Assembly (NCBI RefSeq): GCF_014204975.1 | Contig: NZ_JACHMM010000001.1 | Location: forward strand, 6,014,037-6,078,036 | From: Jiangella mangrovi | GTDB taxonomy: Bacteria > Actinomycetota > Actinomycetes > Jiangellales > Jiangellaceae | DNA: 64,000 nucleotides | Direction: 5' to 3' | Part shown: in pieces, positions 32,870 through 42,659 of the stretch | Numbering within the stretch: the stretch's first letter is position 1 | How the letters are laid out: the number at the start of each line of letters is the position of its first letter | Notes under the pieces: model-generated | What the model saw: only the letters and a program-made list of their open reading frames with translations | The model's database searches: none | What the model was told of the DNA's origin: nothing | Position numbers and translations under genes: made by a program

Positions 32870-34156
32870 CTACGGCAGGGTCGCTCGACCGGCCGCGCGG
32901 GCCTCCGCGGCATCGCGCTGGCCGGCGATCTCGGCCTCGAAGGCCGCCGCCAGCTCGGTGAGGTGCTCGACCACGCCAGGATTCCCGTGCCGTAGGTCGT
33001 AGGTCTCCGCCGGGTCCAGCTCGAGGTCGAACAACTGGGGCAGCTCCCGGCCCTGGGCGCGGTTCGGGTCACGCGGAAAGCGGTCCAGATGCAGCTTCCA
33101 GCGCCCCCACCGCACCGCGTTGAGTGTCCACCAGTGGAAGAAGAACAACGCCCGCGGCTCCGGCTGCACGCCGCCCGTGAGGACGTCGGTGATGTCGACC
33201 CCGTCGATCGGCCGATCCCCCGGCACCGCTCCCCCGGCCAGCCCGGCCAGCGTCGGCAGCAGGTCGAACAGGCACACCACCTCGTCGGACACCACGCCCT
33301 CCGGGATCCGCCCCGGCCAGCGTGCGACGAACGGGACCCGGATGCCACCCTCGTACGTGTGCAGCTTGGTGCCGCGCAGTCCCCCGGTGCTGCCCTCGAA
33401 CCACGGCCCGTTGTCACTGGTCACCATCACCAGCGTGTCGTCGGCCAGGCCGAGGTCGTCCAGCCGGTCGAGCAGCCGCCCGACATGGTGGTCCAGGCTC
33501 TCGACGACGTCGCCGTACCGGCCGCCGGCCGACCGGCCGCTGAACTCGTCCTCCACATGCAGCGGGATGTGCGGCATGGTGTGCGCGAGATACACGAAGA
33601 ACGGCTCGTGGGCGCGCCGTTCGATACTGTGCCGCTCGACGAAGGCGATGGCCTGGTCGGTGTAGGTACGGGTGAGCGCCGCCTGGTCGACGTCGGCAGT
33701 GGTGATCTCCTCCCCCTCGAACAGCTCGACCGGGTGCATGTCGTTGCTGTAGAGCAGCCCGGCGTACTCGTCGAAGCCGTGCCGGGTCGGGTAGTGCTCC
33801 GGCCGGCACCCCAGATGCCACTTGCCGAACATGGCCGTCCGGTAGCCGGCATCGCGCAGCAGCTGCGGCAACGTGTACTCGAACGACGGCAACCCGGTCC
33901 CGTCGCGCGGGTTCAGCACCTTCGGCAGACCGACCCGCTGCGGATACCGGCCGGTCAGCAACGCCGCGCGCGACGGGGTGCACACCGCCGAGGCCGCGTA
34001 CATGTGCCGCACCGTGATCCCCTCGGCGGCGACCGAGTCGATCCGCGGCGTCCGCACGATCGTGTTCCCCATGCAGCTCAGGTCGCCGTAGCCGAGGTCG
34101 TCCATCACCACCAGGACGATGTTCGGCCGGGTCTGGGCGGGCGGATGGTCGCTCAT
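32870..34156 (-). CDS. Sulfatase A (CTPSR-type)
   Basis: A 428-residue type I sulfatase. The formylglycine motif is C59-T-P-S-R. Metal ligands are seen in 'LVVMDDLGYGD', with late Asp/Asn in 'VTSDNGPW'; a Lys-His pair lies in 'FGKWHLG'. No signal peptide is visible, so it may act on imported sulfated sugars. The cysteine needs a formylglycine-generating enzyme, not found in this window. ATG overlaps the sulfatase B stop (ATGA) and has GGGGAG 3 nt upstream. It is the last gene of a 14-kb minus-strand operon. Confidence 0.9.
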   Translation of the reverse strand: MSDHPPAQTRPNIVLVVMDDLGYGDLSCMGNTIVRTPRIDSVAAEGITVRHMYAASAVCTPSRAALLTGRYPQRVGLPKVLNPRDGTGLPSFEYTLPQLLRDAGYRTAMFGKWHLGCRPEHYPTRHGFDEYAGLLYSNDMHPVELFEGEEITTADVDQAALTRTYTDQAIAFVERHSIERRAHEPFFVYLAHTMPHIPLHVEDEFSGRSAGGRYGDVVESLDHHVGRLLDRLDDLGLADDTLVMVTSDNGPWFEGSTGGLRGTKLHTYEGGIRVPFVARWPGRIPEGVVSDEVVCLFDLLPTLAGLAGGAVPGDRPIDGVDITDVLTGGVQPEPRALFFFHWWTLNAVRWGRWKLHLDRFPRDPNRAQGRELPQLFDLELDPAETYDLRHGNPGVVEHLTELAAAFEAEIAGQRDAAEARAAGRATLP

Positions 34157-35418
34157 CGTCTCCCCGTGTCCTCGTGCTGGTCCAGCGCCGGATCGCCGGT
34201 CTCGGTCATCCAGGCCTCGAGACGCGCCGCGAGATCGGCTTTCACCAGCGCGTACGACGCGTCGTCGGCGAGGTCGTGCAGCTGCCAGGGGTCGTCGTCG
34301 AGGTCGTAGAGCTCCTCGCCCGGCCGGGGCCGCAGGCGATCCTCACCCAGGCCCAGCCGCACCGGGCTGCGCTCGATGTCACCGGACAGCCTCGGCGGCG
34401 TGCCCGGATCGAGGTTGCGGATGTAGGCGAACCGGTCGGTGCGGATCCCCCGGATCGGGTCGTACTCGTCGTGGTGGTTCTTCTCCGCGAAGACCTCCGT
34501 GCGCCGCGGGCCGGGCTCGCCACGCAGGACGTGAGCGAAGCTGTGCCCCTGGACGGACGGCGGCACCTCCCCACCGGCCAGCTCGAGCAGCGTCGGCAGC
34601 ACATCGACATGGCTGAGCAGCCCGTCCGGAGCACCCGGCGCGACACCCCACGAGCGTGGCGGCCGGGCGAGGAACGCCACCCCGATGCCGGGGTCGTACA
34701 GCGTGCCCTTCGCCCGCGGGTACGCGATCCCGTGATCGGTGGTGAACAGCACCAGCGTCGACTCCGCCAGGCCGGCCCGATCGATGGCGTCGAGGACGCG
34801 CCCGGTCGCGGCGTCGGCGACCCGGATCGAGCCGAGGAACGCGCCCAGATCCGCCCGCGTGTGCTGGTTGTCCGGCAGGTACGGCGGAACCTCGACCGAC
34901 CCCGGGTCGACCGGCGGGTATTCCTCCGCCGTATACGGGCGGTGCGTCTCGAAGAACCCGACCGTGAGGAAGAACGGCTCCGCCGGTGCCGCCTCCAGCC
35001 ATTGCACCGCCTTCTGCGCCACCGGCCCGCACCGGGCCGGACCCGTGAGCCAGGGATGGACCTCGTCGAAACCGAGCCGGTACGGGTCCCGGCTCTCGTG
35101 CTGCTGACCGATCAGAGCGCTCCGGTAACCGAGCTCGGACAACAACGACGGCGCCGTCCGCTCACCCGGCCCGTACTCCCAACCCCGGTTCACCAGACCC
35201 ATCAGCCCGTTCGTGTGCGGGTAACGGCCGGTGAACAACGAGCCCCGGGCCGGGCTGCACAACGGCGCCGTGCAGAACGCCCGGTCGAACCGCAGGCCCT
35301 CGGCGGCCAGCCGATCGACGGCAGGACTGGTCACGTCACCATGGCCGTACGCACCCAGATGCGTGCCGACGTCGTGCCAGTGGATCAGCACCACGTTCGG
35401 GCGCTCGGCCGCGGTCAT
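34153..35418 (-). CDS. Sulfatase B (CSPAR-type)
   Basis: A 421-residue type I sulfatase. The formylglycine motif is C54-S-P-A-R within 'APLCSPARGSLFTGRY'. The N-terminal metal site reads 'IHWHDVGTHLGAYG', with His-Asp where most sulfatases have Asp-Asp, which recalls the heparan N-sulfatase-like branch. 'LFTTDHGIAYPRAKGTLYD' holds the C-terminal Asp/His ligands. No signal peptide. The start overlaps the FAH gene stop (ATGA) without a clear ribosome site, implying coupling. Two sulfatases of different branches in one operon suggest two distinct sulfate positions on the substrate. Confidence 0.88.
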   Translation of the reverse strand: MTAAERPNVVLIHWHDVGTHLGAYGHGDVTSPAVDRLAAEGLRFDRAFCTAPLCSPARGSLFTGRYPHTNGLMGLVNRGWEYGPGERTAPSLLSELGYRSALIGQQHESRDPYRLGFDEVHPWLTGPARCGPVAQKAVQWLEAAPAEPFFLTVGFFETHRPYTAEEYPPVDPGSVEVPPYLPDNQHTRADLGAFLGSIRVADAATGRVLDAIDRAGLAESTLVLFTTDHGIAYPRAKGTLYDPGIGVAFLARPPRSWGVAPGAPDGLLSHVDVLPTLLELAGGEVPPSVQGHSFAHVLRGEPGPRRTEVFAEKNHHDEYDPIRGIRTDRFAYIRNLDPGTPPRLSGDIERSPVRLGLGEDRLRPRPGEELYDLDDDPWQLHDLADDASYALVKADLAARLEAWMTETGDPALDQHEDTGRR

Positions 35419-37247
35419 GCGCGGCCGGCCGATCCGTGCGGCGCGAGATCGGCGCACACCTCCCCGAGGCCCTCGATGCCGCCGCGGACGACGATGCCGG
35501 CCTCGTACTCGGCCCGGCTGAGCACGAGCCGCGCCGCGGCCGACCCGAGCGTGATGACGTCGCCGGGGAACAGCGTGATCATGGCCGAGATGGTCCTGAT
35601 GAGGTCGTCCGGTCCGGCGATGTACTCCGAGGTCGAACCGCTCACCATCCGCGAACCGGCCGTCAGCGAACCGGCCGTCAGCGACATGGCCCGGCCGCGC
35701 CAGTCGTGGCCGGGGAGCGGCGTGAGCGGCGCTCCCACCACGTTGAACCCGTCGGCCCACCGGCCGTACATGGCGGGGATGCCGCGTTCACCGGTCCGCG
35801 CCGGCTCGACGACCGCGTCGGCGAACGAGCGGTCGCACACCGAGATCAGCGGCGCGTACCCGAGCACGAGCTCTCGCCCGTCCTGCGCCTCGGCCGCGAG
35901 GGCACGGACGACGACGGCGAGCTCGATGCTCACGACGAGGTCGGTGGCGCGCGGCGGGATCTCCAGGGGGCCGCTGACGCCCAGGGAGCTCGCGGGCCCG
36001 TTGAGGAACCGCGGCACCTCGAGCCGGGCGAGCCCGTCGGTCTCCTCGGCGCCGACGTGGTTGCCGAACGACGTGTAGAAGTGCCGGGCCGACCCGGGCG
36101 TCCAAGCGTCCGGCGACTCCAGCGCGGACGCGCCGGAGGCCGCCACCTGCCGCACCGCATAGGACGGGTGCGACTCCAGCGACACCGGGCTCTCGGCGAC
36201 GGCCACCGGGTTCACCAGCGTTCCGACGTCCTCGATCTCGACCTCCAGGCGGGTCCGCGGGTCGGCCACGTCCTCCGGCAACACCGGCAGCCCGTCGACC
36301 CCCATGGTCGCGAAGTGGAGGACGTCGCCCGGGTACAACGAGGCGAACGACGAGTACCAGGAGATGACGCGCTCGATCCCCAGCAGGGTCGCCCCGCTGT
36401 GCGCGCGGTCCCGCGTCCGCCCCGTCTGCCGGGTGTACATCAGCAGGTCGTACGGATCGCCGACCTCGTCCCTCGTCACGAGGAACGGGCCCATCGGGGC
36501 GAGCGTGTCGGCCTTCTTCCCGCCCCACGAGGCGGTCACCTGGTACAGCCAGTCGCTGTAGCCCTCCGGTAACGAGTACCCGCGTCCGGCGTTGCCCGGG
36601 ACGATGTCGTAGTAGTAGGTGCCGGACACGTCGTTCACCACGGTGTAGCCGGCGACGTGCTCCATGGCCCGCTCCAGCGGGATGTACCGGCCGGCCCTGC
36701 CGATCACCACGGCCAGCTCGACGTTGTAGGCCATGAGGGGCAGGTGGTGACCGTTCCGGAACGTCACCGGCGCGCCCGGGCCGATCGCCGCCCCCTGCGG
36801 TCGTTGGTGCCCGAGCGGGAAGAGGTTGACGAGGGGGATGCCCGGCCTGTTCCGCACGAACGACGGAGCGTTCGCGACCAGCCCCCAGTAGAGCCGCGGC
36901 CGGGGAACGGGCGCCAGGAGCTCGACCTCCTCCAGCGGGAGCCCGGCCTTCGGCAGCAGCGTGGCGTCCGACCGGGCCACGAACCGCTCGACGTACGCGA
37001 CCAGCCGCGACAGCGCCGCCATGCCCTCGTCCTCGAGGGCGAGGAACCCCACGAGCGTGGTCGGCCAGTCGTCCCCGCGGAACCGGGGACGACTGGCGAC
37101 GAGGCCGGACGACGGGATCGACGCGTACCGGGCGAGGAAGGCCTCGGCCCGCGCGGGCTCGACCACCCAGGTCTGCCCGGTCGCCGGCTCGTCGATGACG
37201 AAACCCCACCGTTCGACGCCGTCGGCGAGATGGCTGGCGAGCCTCAC
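35415..37247 (-). CDS. Tandem FAH-domain enzyme
   Basis: A 610-residue protein with two fumarylacetoacetate-hydrolase-type modules. Module one (about 90-360) has 'NVELAVVIGRAGRYIP', 'GYTVVNDVSG' and 'LYPGDVLHFATMG'. Module two (about 390-600) has 'VSIELAVVVRALA' and 'TLFPGDVITLGSAAARLVLS'. Such enzymes cleave or decarboxylate diketo acids; in sugar pathways FAH proteins hydrolyse 2,4-diketo-3-deoxy acids. Which module is active cannot be told by eye. The GTG at 37247 has AAGGGA 7 nt upstream. Module two contains a 15-base in-frame duplication giving LTAGSLTAGS. The stop overlaps sulfatase B. Confidence 0.8.
   Translation of the reverse strand: MRLASHLADGVERWGFVIDEPATGQTWVVEPARAEAFLARYASIPSSGLVASRPRFRGDDWPTTLVGFLALEDEGMAALSRLVAYVERFVARSDATLLPKAGLPLEEVELLAPVPRPRLYWGLVANAPSFVRNRPGIPLVNLFPLGHQRPQGAAIGPGAPVTFRNGHHLPLMAYNVELAVVIGRAGRYIPLERAMEHVAGYTVVNDVSGTYYYDIVPGNAGRGYSLPEGYSDWLYQVTASWGGKKADTLAPMGPFLVTRDEVGDPYDLLMYTRQTGRTRDRAHSGATLLGIERVISWYSSFASLYPGDVLHFATMGVDGLPVLPEDVADPRTRLEVEIEDVGTLVNPVAVAESPVSLESHPSYAVRQVAASGASALESPDAWTPGSARHFYTSFGNHVGAEETDGLARLEVPRFLNGPASSLGVSGPLEIPPRATDLVVSIELAVVVRALAAEAQDGRELVLGYAPLISVCDRSFADAVVEPARTGERGIPAMYGRWADGFNVVGAPLTPLPGHDWRGRAMSLTAGSLTAGSRMVSGSTSEYIAGPDDLIRTISAMITLFPGDVITLGSAAARLVLSRAEYEAGIVVRGGIEGLGEVCADLAPHGSAGRA
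35651..35680. repeat. 15-base tandem duplication in the FAH gene
   Basis: GCGAACCGGCCGTCA occurs twice in a row (35651-35665, 35666-35680). It keeps the reading frame and duplicates five residues in the second FAH module. Confidence 0.85.
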
Positions 37248-37266
37248 GTGTCGATCCCTTCGAGTC

Positions 37267-39123
37267 TCAGGAGTTCCGGAGCGGTCCACCCAGCGGCAGG
37301 CGCCGCCAGGCCGTGCCGTCGCCGACGGCGAGCACGCCGGAGCCGGTCGACGCGTCCTGCACCAGGGCCACCGTGCCCGCGGCCGGCTCCCCCAGATCGG
37401 CCGCCGAGACGACGGTGAGCTGCAGGTTGTGCGCGAAGACGGTCCGGATCTTCCGGTCCGCCGAGCCGATGTCGCGGGCGTTGTCGACGGTGGGAACGAG
37501 CCCGTTGATGTCCACGCGCATGGACGCGACGCCGTTGGTGTCGTTCGTCGAGCAGAGCAGCTCGACGGCGGCCGCGCCCGACGCATTGGCCGGGACGACC
37601 CGCACGCCGCCCTTCACCCCCGGTCCTGCGCCGGTCGCCTGCTCCGACGCGGCGACGAAGCTGCCGTACGCGTCGGTGCCGGGGGCGGGCGCGGTGGTCG
37701 CCCGGACGACGAGTGCGCCGTTCTTCGCCGCGCTGAGCTCGTGCTGGCGCGCGCCGGAGCTGCGGCGCTCGATGTAGTTGTCCGGCCCGAACGCGTCGGC
37801 GTACACGAGACCGCTCGCGCCGTCGACGATGTTGCCCACGACGGTCGATCCGGCCAGCGTCCCGATCACCCGCACCGGGGGTGCGCCGGCGACGGTGTTC
37901 GCACCGAACGCGTTGCCCATGACCGACATCCCGGTGGCGTTCCCGTTGACGCGGACGGCGCTCCACCGCTCCTCGGCGACGAGGTTCCAGTTGTCGAACG
38001 AGTTCGCCGTGATCGTGACCTCCGACGCCGCCGCGGCGAAGTAGACCGGCGACCCGTCGACCCAGTTGAAGCTGTTGCCGGTGATCGTGACGTTGCGCCC
38101 GGCCGCCTCGGGACGGAACTCGATGGCGTGTCGCGGCCGCGCGCCCCCACCCGGCTCGCCCCCGCCCAGGACGTTCCCGGTGAAGGTGAGGTTGGAGCCT
38201 CCCGACTGCACCGAGATCACGGCGGCGTCGGTGGCGTTGGTGGCCCCGTTCTCGACGACGTTGCCGGAGAACGTCGAGTTGATGATGCCGCCGGTGAACA
38301 ACCGCCGGCCGATGTCGAGGATGTTGTTCGCGATGATCGCGCCACGGAAGTGGTCCGCATCGGCGCCGGTCGTCCTGATCGCGAAGCTCATGCTGTGGAA
38401 GTGGTTGCCCTCGATGAGCCACTTGCGCATTCCGTACGGCAGCACGTGGACGTTGGTGCCGGCGACGCCCGCGGTGGGCCACGAGATGTCGAGGCCCACA
38501 TCGCCGACGGCGACGAGGTTGTTGGTGAACACCAGTCCGCGGCCGACGTGCTTCACCGCGGTGAAGAACTCGACGAACGTGCACTCGGTGATGGTGGCGT
38601 CGGTGTCGTCGGTGTTCGCGAGTCCCACGGGCAGTGTGTCGTCGCGTTTGGTCTGGATGGCCACCGAGTTCGTCTGGCTCGCGGGGGTGACGAAGGCCAG
38701 GCCGCGGAAGGCCGACAGGGGCGCGCCGCACTGGATCCCCGTGCCGTTGAAGTCGACGTCGATGATCGACGTCCGCGACCCCATGGTCCCCGCGCCGGCG
38801 AGGACGATCCGGTTGAAGTTCGTGGCCTCCGTCTTCTCAACATCGGGGATCACGAGCGTGCGCGTGATGCGGTAGGTGCCCGGCGGGAAGTAGACGAGCT
38901 TGTTCGGCTTGGCCTGCTGGGCGTCGATGGCCTGCTGGATGGCGTCGGTGTCGTCGGCGACGCCGTCACCGGCGGCGCCGAAGTCCTGCGGGGTCGTGGC
39001 GCCGGACACGTCGACGGCGGGTGCCGCCTGCGCCGACGCGCTCACCGCGCCGAGCGTCGCGGTGGCGACCCCCGCGATGCCGGCGGTACGGAGGAGCTGA
39101 CGCCTGTTCACGGGTGTGACCAT
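37267..39123 (-). CDS. Tat-exported right-handed beta-helix protein (pectate-lyase-3 type)
   Basis: A 618-residue exported protein. The N-terminus has a twin-arginine signal (VNRRQLLRTAGIAG, then an Ala-rich core ending SAQA). Residues about 40-75 carry the Pectate_lyase_3 opener (DFGAAGDGVADDTDAIQQAI, 'YFPPGTYRIT'). A long series of parallel beta-helix coils follows, rich in Asn/Thr/Val/Ile (for example 'LTFTGNVLGGG', 'VTITGNSFNW'). The last 120 residues resemble a trimeric tail-like domain. Lyase or hydrolase activity on uronate polymers is likely but no catalytic residues can be assigned. The ATG at 39123 has AAGGGA about 9 nt upstream. It sits between the oxidoreductase and FAH genes. Confidence 0.8.
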   Translation of the reverse strand: MVTPVNRRQLLRTAGIAGVATATLGAVSASAQAAPAVDVSGATTPQDFGAAGDGVADDTDAIQQAIDAQQAKPNKLVYFPPGTYRITRTLVIPDVEKTEATNFNRIVLAGAGTMGSRTSIIDVDFNGTGIQCGAPLSAFRGLAFVTPASQTNSVAIQTKRDDTLPVGLANTDDTDATITECTFVEFFTAVKHVGRGLVFTNNLVAVGDVGLDISWPTAGVAGTNVHVLPYGMRKWLIEGNHFHSMSFAIRTTGADADHFRGAIIANNILDIGRRLFTGGIINSTFSGNVVENGATNATDAAVISVQSGGSNLTFTGNVLGGGEPGGGARPRHAIEFRPEAAGRNVTITGNSFNWVDGSPVYFAAAASEVTITANSFDNWNLVAEERWSAVRVNGNATGMSVMGNAFGANTVAGAPPVRVIGTLAGSTVVGNIVDGASGLVYADAFGPDNYIERRSSGARQHELSAAKNGALVVRATTAPAPGTDAYGSFVAASEQATGAGPGVKGGVRVVPANASGAAAVELLCSTNDTNGVASMRVDINGLVPTVDNARDIGSADRKIRTVFAHNLQLTVVSAADLGEPAAGTVALVQDASTGSGVLAVGDGTAWRRLPLGGPLRNS

Positions 39124-39187
39124 GCTGCTGTGTCCCTTCGCTGGGTGGAGTAGCCGGTTCTCGTGCGGTGTCTGGTTCAGGTGGCCG

Positions 39188-40801
39188 TCAGTAGCCCTTG
39201 ACCTCGGGCCAGGCGAGCTCGAACCCGTCGGCGACCAGTTCGCGCTGGAAGTCCTCGAGCCGGCCGGCGTCGCCGCGCACCTGCTCGGGGGTGAGGGAGT
39301 TGGCCAGGCAGTGCGCGGCCAGGGCGCCCGCGGCCTCGCCGATGTTCCACTCGACGGGGTGCAGGCGATAGCAGCCGTTGGTGATGTGCGTCGTGCCGAG
39401 GTTCTTCCCGGCGGCCAGCAGGTTTTCCACGCGGATCGGCAGCAGCGCGCCGAGCGGGATCTGGAACGGGCTGCTGGGCACGTCGAGGTAGGTGTCGCCG
39501 CCGGTCGACGGGTGCAGGTCGATCCGGTACATCCCGATGCCGACGGAGTCCGGGTAGCGCACGGCGCCGGCATCGCCGCGGACTGTCATCGACAGGTCCT
39601 GTTCGGCGACGGTCGTCCGTGCCTTGATGCGGCGGGACTCGCGGATGTACGGCGCCATGGCCAGGCCGTCGTCGGTGCCCATGAGGTCGGGTCGCAGCCG
39701 CAGCCCCGGCCAGCCCGCGCCGCCGTCGGGCCGCGGCGCCTCGGTCTGCAGCCAGAAGAGCATGCTCAGCGACAGCTGCCGGGCACCTTCCAGGTGCTCG
39801 ACGCGCTCGTTGTCCGGGACACCGACCAGCGGGCCGGGCAGGTAGTCGATCATCGGCCAGTTGACGACGGTGACGTCGCTCGCCGCGAAGCCCGGCTCGT
39901 ACTGCTCTCGGGCGAGGATCCGGCGGAACAGCCACAGGTCGCGGTCGCCGGGGTCCTTGCTCTGGTCGGCCACCACCGGGCCGGCAGGAGCGTGGGGCAC
40001 GAACGTCCGGGTGAGCGGCTCCAGCGTGCGCGGGTCGGGCGCGGTGAGGCTGAGCAGGCGATCCGGCCAGAAGTCCGGCTGGTAGTCGTGCCAGAAGCCG
40101 TACTGATCGGGGCGGTCGATCGTGTGGTCCTCGCCCTCGAGGTGCTCGACGGCGAACACCCACGAGAACGCCTGCTGGTTGAGCGGCTGGGCCTCGCTCG
40201 GCGCACTCGGCTCGCCGGTCTCCGACTGGGCCTCGAAGCCGATGCCGTGCTCGACCCCGGCCAGCGGCAGCAGGTCGCCGAGCTCGGTGGCGTCCAGGAC
40301 GTACGCCGCCTCGATGGTGTGCTCCGCTCCGTCGCGGCCGACGACGGTGACGGCGCTGACGCGGTCGCCGTCGGTCCGGGCGGCGACGGGACGCCGGCCG
40401 GTCAGGACCCGCAACGTACCGGCGGAGCGGTACGGGGCGAGCATGGCCTCGAGCACGGACAGGGCGGCCCTCGGCTCGTGGCACAGCCGGCTCACCCGAC
40501 CCAGGCCCGGGTTCAGGTCGGCCCGACGGCGTGCGGCCGCGGTGAGCGGATACCAGGTCCGGTAGTGGTCGCGCACGCCGTCACGGAACGCGCGATACGA
40601 GCGGGTGCAGCCGAACTGCTCGATCCACGGGTGCTCGTCGGGTGGGACGGCCTGGCTGGTGAGCTGCCCGCCGAGCCAGTCGTACTCCTCGGTCACGATC
40701 ACCGAGCGGCCGCGTCGCAGCGCCGCCAGAGCCGCCGCGACCCCGCCCACACCTCCGCCGACGATCAGGATGTCGGTGCGCAGGTTCGCGTCTGTCGTCA
40801 C
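39188..40801 (-). CDS. FAD-dependent oxidoreductase (FAD_oxidored family)
   Basis: A 537-residue flavoprotein. The dinucleotide-binding motif is '[21 protein letters not shown]' near residue 12-31, with the segment '[12 protein letters not shown]' typical of the PF12831-like family. The C-terminal FAD-contact segment is '[26 protein letters not shown]'. These proteins are frequent in polysaccharide operons but their reactions are mostly unknown; oxidation of a sugar hydroxyl is a reasonable guess. The GTG start overlaps the DppF-like stop (GTGA). Confidence 0.83.
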   Translation of the reverse strand: MTTDANLRTDILIVGGGVGGVAAALAALRRGRSVIVTEEYDWLGGQLTSQAVPPDEHPWIEQFGCTRSYRAFRDGVRDHYRTWYPLTAAARRRADLNPGLGRVSRLCHEPRAALSVLEAMLAPYRSAGTLRVLTGRRPVAARTDGDRVSAVTVVGRDGAEHTIEAAYVLDATELGDLLPLAGVEHGIGFEAQSETGEPSAPSEAQPLNQQAFSWVFAVEHLEGEDHTIDRPDQYGFWHDYQPDFWPDRLLSLTAPDPRTLEPLTRTFVPHAPAGPVVADQSKDPGDRDLWLFRRILAREQYEPGFAASDVTVVNWPMIDYLPGPLVGVPDNERVEHLEGARQLSLSMLFWLQTEAPRPDGGAGWPGLRLRPDLMGTDDGLAMAPYIRESRRIKARTTVAEQDLSMTVRGDAGAVRYPDSVGIGMYRIDLHPSTGGDTYLDVPSSPFQIPLGALLPIRVENLLAAGKNLGTTHITNGCYRLHPVEWNIGEAAGALAAHCLANSLTPEQVRGDAGRLEDFQRELVADGFELAWPEVKGY

Positions 40802-41631
40802 CTGATCTGCTCCCGTGTGTGCTCGAACCCGGCCCGCGTGCCCTCCAGGTCGTGTGCCGCGCTCAGCAGCCCACGCGTGTAGGGATGGGCCGGCGCCGTG
40901 AACAGCTGCTCGGCGGTCGCGCACTCCACCAGCTCGCCGGTCCTCATCACCGCCACCCGGTCCGCGATCTGGCGCACCACCGCGAGGTCGTGCGTGATGA
41001 AGAGGACCGACAGGTCGTGGGTGCGCCGCAGGTCGACCAGCAGGCGCAGGATCTGCGACTGGACCGACACGTCCAGGGCCGACACCGCCTCGTCGCACAC
41101 CAGCAGCCGCGGCCGCAGCGCCAGGGCCCGGGCGATGCTCACCCGCTGGCGCTGGCCGCCCGAGAGCGCCGACGGACGACGGCCGGCGACCCCCGCGTCG
41201 AGGCCGACGTCGGCGAGCACGTCCGCCAGCGCCTGCCGGCGGTCGCCCTCCGGCGCGACCGCGGGATGCACCTTCCACGCCTCACGGATGATCGCGCCGA
41301 CGGTCATCCGCGGGTTGAGCGACGAGCCGGGATCCTGGAACACCATCTGGATGGCGCGCTGCACCTCGGCCGGCCGCTTGTCCACCGGACCGAGCGCCCG
41401 GCCCTCATAGGTGACGGTGCCCGCCTGCGGGCGGACCAGCCCGAGGACGCAGCGCGCGACGGTCGACTTCCCCGACCCGGACTCGCCGACCAGCGCCAGC
41501 GTCTCCTTGGCCCGGACGTCCAGGTCGACACCGGCGACGGCCTGGACGACCGTCCGGCCGCCGCGCAGCGACCGGCGGGGTCCGGTGAACACCACCCTCA
41601 GGTCGCGGATCTCGAGCACGGGCGAGCTCAC
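40798..41631 (-). CDS. ABC importer ATPase, DppF-like
   Basis: A 277-residue ATPase of the dipeptide/oligopeptide type. Walker A is 'GESGSGKST', signature '[17 protein letters not shown]' and Walker B '[12 protein letters not shown]', followed by '[12 protein letters not shown]'. The C-terminus is short, lacking the Cys-rich extension of some DppF proteins. The GTG start overlaps the DppD-like stop. It powers the importer together with the DppD-like protein. Confidence 0.9.
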   Translation of the reverse strand: MSSPVLEIRDLRVVFTGPRRSLRGGRTVVQAVAGVDLDVRAKETLALVGESGSGKSTVARCVLGLVRPQAGTVTYEGRALGPVDKRPAEVQRAIQMVFQDPGSSLNPRMTVGAIIREAWKVHPAVAPEGDRRQALADVLADVGLDAGVAGRRPSALSGGQRQRVSIARALALRPRLLVCDEAVSALDVSVQSQILRLLVDLRRTHDLSVLFITHDLAVVRQIADRVAVMRTGELVECATAEQLFTAPAHPYTRGLLSAAHDLEGTRAGFEHTREQIR

Positions 41632-42659
41632 GGCAGCACCTCCTCGGCACGATGGCAGGCGCTGAACCGGCCCGGCTCGACCTCGCGCAGCACCGGCACC
41701 TCGGTACGGCAGCGGTCCTGCGCCAGCGGGCAGCGCGGATGGAACGCACACCCGGCGGGCCGTTCGAACGGGTTGGCCGGAGCCCCCTGCAACGGCTCGG
41801 CGATCGCCGACCTCGTGCTGACCGCCGGCACGTTGTTGGCCAGCGCCCGGGTGTACGGGTGGCGTGGGCGCTCCAGCACCTCCCGCGCCGGGCCGCGCTC
41901 GGCGACCCGTCCGGCGTACATGACCACCACGTCGTCGGCGACGTGCGCCATGACCCGCAGGTCGTGGCTCACCAGCAGCAGCGCCAGGTGCTCCTGCTCG
42001 CGCAGGTCGGCCAGCAGCCGCAGGATGCGCGCCTGGGTCGTGACGTCGAGGGCAGTCGTCGGCTCGTCGGCGATGATCAGCTGCGGCTCCCCGGCCAGGG
42101 CCATCGCGATCATGACCCGCTGGCGCATGCCGCCGGACAGCTCGTGCGGGTACACGTCGATCCGCTGGTCCGGGTCCGGGATGCCGACCCGGTCCAGCAG
42201 CTCCAGCACCCTGACTCGGACCTGCTGACGCGCCATGCCGCCGCGGCGCAGGATCTCGCCGATCTGCCGGCCGACCGTCTGGATCGGGTTGAGGGCAGCC
42301 AGCGGGTCCTGGAAGATCACGCCGATCTCCCGCCCCCGGACCTGCCGGAGCCGGCGCGGAGCAGCGGTGAGGAGGTCCTCCGACCTCCAGGTGACGCGGC
42401 CGGAGGTGACGGCCTCAGGCGGCAGCAGCCCGACGATCGACATGGCGCTCATCGTCTTGCCGCTGCCGGACTCCCCGATCAGGCCGGTCGTGCGGCCGGC
42501 GTCCACGGCGAAGGACACCTTGTCGATCACGGTGCCGGTCGTGGCGCCCGACGGCAGCACGACCTCGAGGTCCTCGACCCGGAGCAGGGGCGCTCCGGGT
42601 GCGGGGGCCGGGTCGCCTGCCGCGGGCGCCACGACGGTGGCCGAGTGCTGGTCAGTCAC
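41628..42659 (-). CDS. ABC importer ATPase, DppD-like
   Basis: A 343-residue ATPase. Walker A '[10 protein letters not shown]', signature '[17 protein letters not shown]', Walker B '[12 protein letters not shown]' and the C-terminal oligopeptide-transporter motif with cysteines in '[14 protein letters not shown]', which in relatives can bind an Fe-S cluster. The GTG start at 42659 overlaps the end of the binding-protein gene by 8 bases. Confidence 0.9.
   Translation of the reverse strand: MTDQHSATVVAPAAGDPAPAPGAPLLRVEDLEVVLPSGATTGTVIDKVSFAVDAGRTTGLIGESGSGKTMSAMSIVGLLPPEAVTSGRVTWRSEDLLTAAPRRLRQVRGREIGVIFQDPLAALNPIQTVGRQIGEILRRGGMARQQVRVRVLELLDRVGIPDPDQRIDVYPHELSGGMRQRVMIAMALAGEPQLIIADEPTTALDVTTQARILRLLADLREQEHLALLLVSHDLRVMAHVADDVVVMYAGRVAERGPAREVLERPRHPYTRALANNVPAVSTRSAIAEPLQGAPANPFERPAGCAFHPRCPLAQDRCRTEVPVLREVEPGRFSACHRAEEVLP

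Noticed and set aside
37244-38731. Long open frames antisense or alternative to the beta-helix and FAH genes
   Set aside because: Their translations are dominated by Arg/His/Gly runs; the Tat-signal beta-helix frame has clear family features.
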